Source: Streptomyces eurocidicus
Lineage (GTDB): Bacteria; Actinomycetota; Actinomycetes; Streptomycetales; Streptomycetaceae
Direction of reading: 5' to 3'
Length of the DNA stretch: 64,000 bases
Assembly: GCF_002891295.1 (NCBI RefSeq)
Contig: NZ_LGUI01000005.1
Span: 62,001-126,000, forward strand
Part shown: piece by piece, positions 63,805 through 64,000 of the stretch
Numbering within the stretch: the first letter of the stretch is position 1
Layout: every line of letters begins with the position of its first letter
The notes under the pieces: model-generated
Told to the model about the DNA's origin: nothing
What the model saw: the letters and a program-made list of their open reading frames with translations, nothing else
Database searches by the model: none
Position numbers and translations under genes: made by a program

Positions 63805-64000
63805 ATGGACACCCAGCTCACCGCCAGGATCAAGGCCGCGCTCGACAAGCCGGTCACCGGCGAGGCCGACGACGACTTCGACATCCACACCGCGCTGAAC
63901 GACGTCCTCGCCGGCGTCGGCATGGGCGAACAGGACGCCGGAGGCACGGTCTCCTTCATCGGCGCCGACCCCGTCGTCCCCTCCACCCTCCGGCTGGCCG
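63805..64000 (+). CDS. Probable family III CoA-transferase (3' partial)
   Basis: 65 codons before the window ends. The start is ATG 63805 (GGAAAGG 7 nt upstream); the ATG at 63781, overlapping the upstream stop, is in the same frame and would add 8 residues. The pattern DDFDIHTALNDVLAGVGM then VSFIGADPVVPSTLRLA resembles the N-terminus of actinobacterial CaiB/BaiF-type CoA-transferases, which move CoA between acids. This fits the preceding dehydrogenase. With so little sequence the family call is tentative. Confidence 0.55.
   Translation, partial: MDTQLTARIKAALDKPVTGEADDDFDIHTALNDVLAGVGMGEQDAGGTVSFIGADPVVPSTLRLA

Noticed and set aside
1..64000. tRNA, rRNA, CRISPR arrays, intact insertion sequences
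   Set aside because: None was recognised; the only mobile-element trace is the ATPase scrap at 51737-51900.

Overview
The window is very GC-rich, uses GC-ending codons and has long shadow frames, as in Streptomyces or a close actinomycete. A 2-methylisoborneol operon, a CsoR-type copper operator and copZ-copA pair, an imiditide-like peptide locus and several lipid-type iterative polyketide synthases (PKSs) support this. The density of biosynthetic genes and gene remnants suggests a chromosome arm, which is an inference. No rRNA, tRNA or CRISPR array was seen.

Layout. (1) 1-12648 (+), system I: a synthase with a flavin enoyl-reductase fused ahead of KS-AT-ACP-KR (5' end outside the window), a coupled KS-AT-DH-PPTase, a free ACP, a UGT-type glycosyltransferase and a SAM methyltransferase. 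A convergent P450 lies at 12684-13892. (2) 14496-16697 (+): 2-methylisoborneol synthase and geranyl diphosphate C-methyltransferase with a strong terminator, then a PrsW-family membrane protease and a VOC-gene scrap. (3) 18029-32512 (-), system II: a polyunsaturated-fatty-acid-type synthase in the order small ORF - pfaD - pfaA - pfaC. (4) 32750-38189 (-): a GT4 glycosyltransferase, two tandem secreted S33-type hydrolases and the C-terminal remnant of a secreted serine protease. (5) 39129-51571 (+), system III: DUF5988-like ORF, membrane protein, AT-ACP, KS-CLF-KR-DH, a split DH tail, Sfp-type PPTase, enediyne-type hotdog thioesterase, a MonCI-like flavoprotein epoxidase and two AveC-like membrane proteins. 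(6) 51737-54830: transposition-ATPase scrap, CsoR box, copZ, copA and terminator. (7) 54902-60688 (-): transglycosylase, acetyltransferase, amino-acid permease, the imiditide-like methyltransferase/peptide pair and a second acetyltransferase. (8) 61006-64000: a LysR regulator divergent from an acetoacetate decarboxylase / 3-hydroxyacid dehydrogenase / probable CoA-transferase operon cut by the window end.

How the genes work together. Systems I, II and III are three different arrangements of the same idea: an iterative synthase that keeps one carrier protein loaded through KS, KR, DH and sometimes ER rounds to build a polyene or partly reduced acyl chain. System I looks built for a glycosylated and methylated, possibly oxidised product. 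System II has the PUFA set but only one ACP in PfaA. System III looks built to make a polyene acyl chain, release it by thioesterase, epoxidise it and cyclise it in the membrane. No described pathway with that combination is known to me.

System III carries two in-frame stop codons, a TAG inside the DH domain and a TGA replacing an expected Trp in the epoxidase. It is therefore either recently decayed, affected by sequence errors, or read through. The imiditide-like pair at 58635-59942 is the second item most worth following up.
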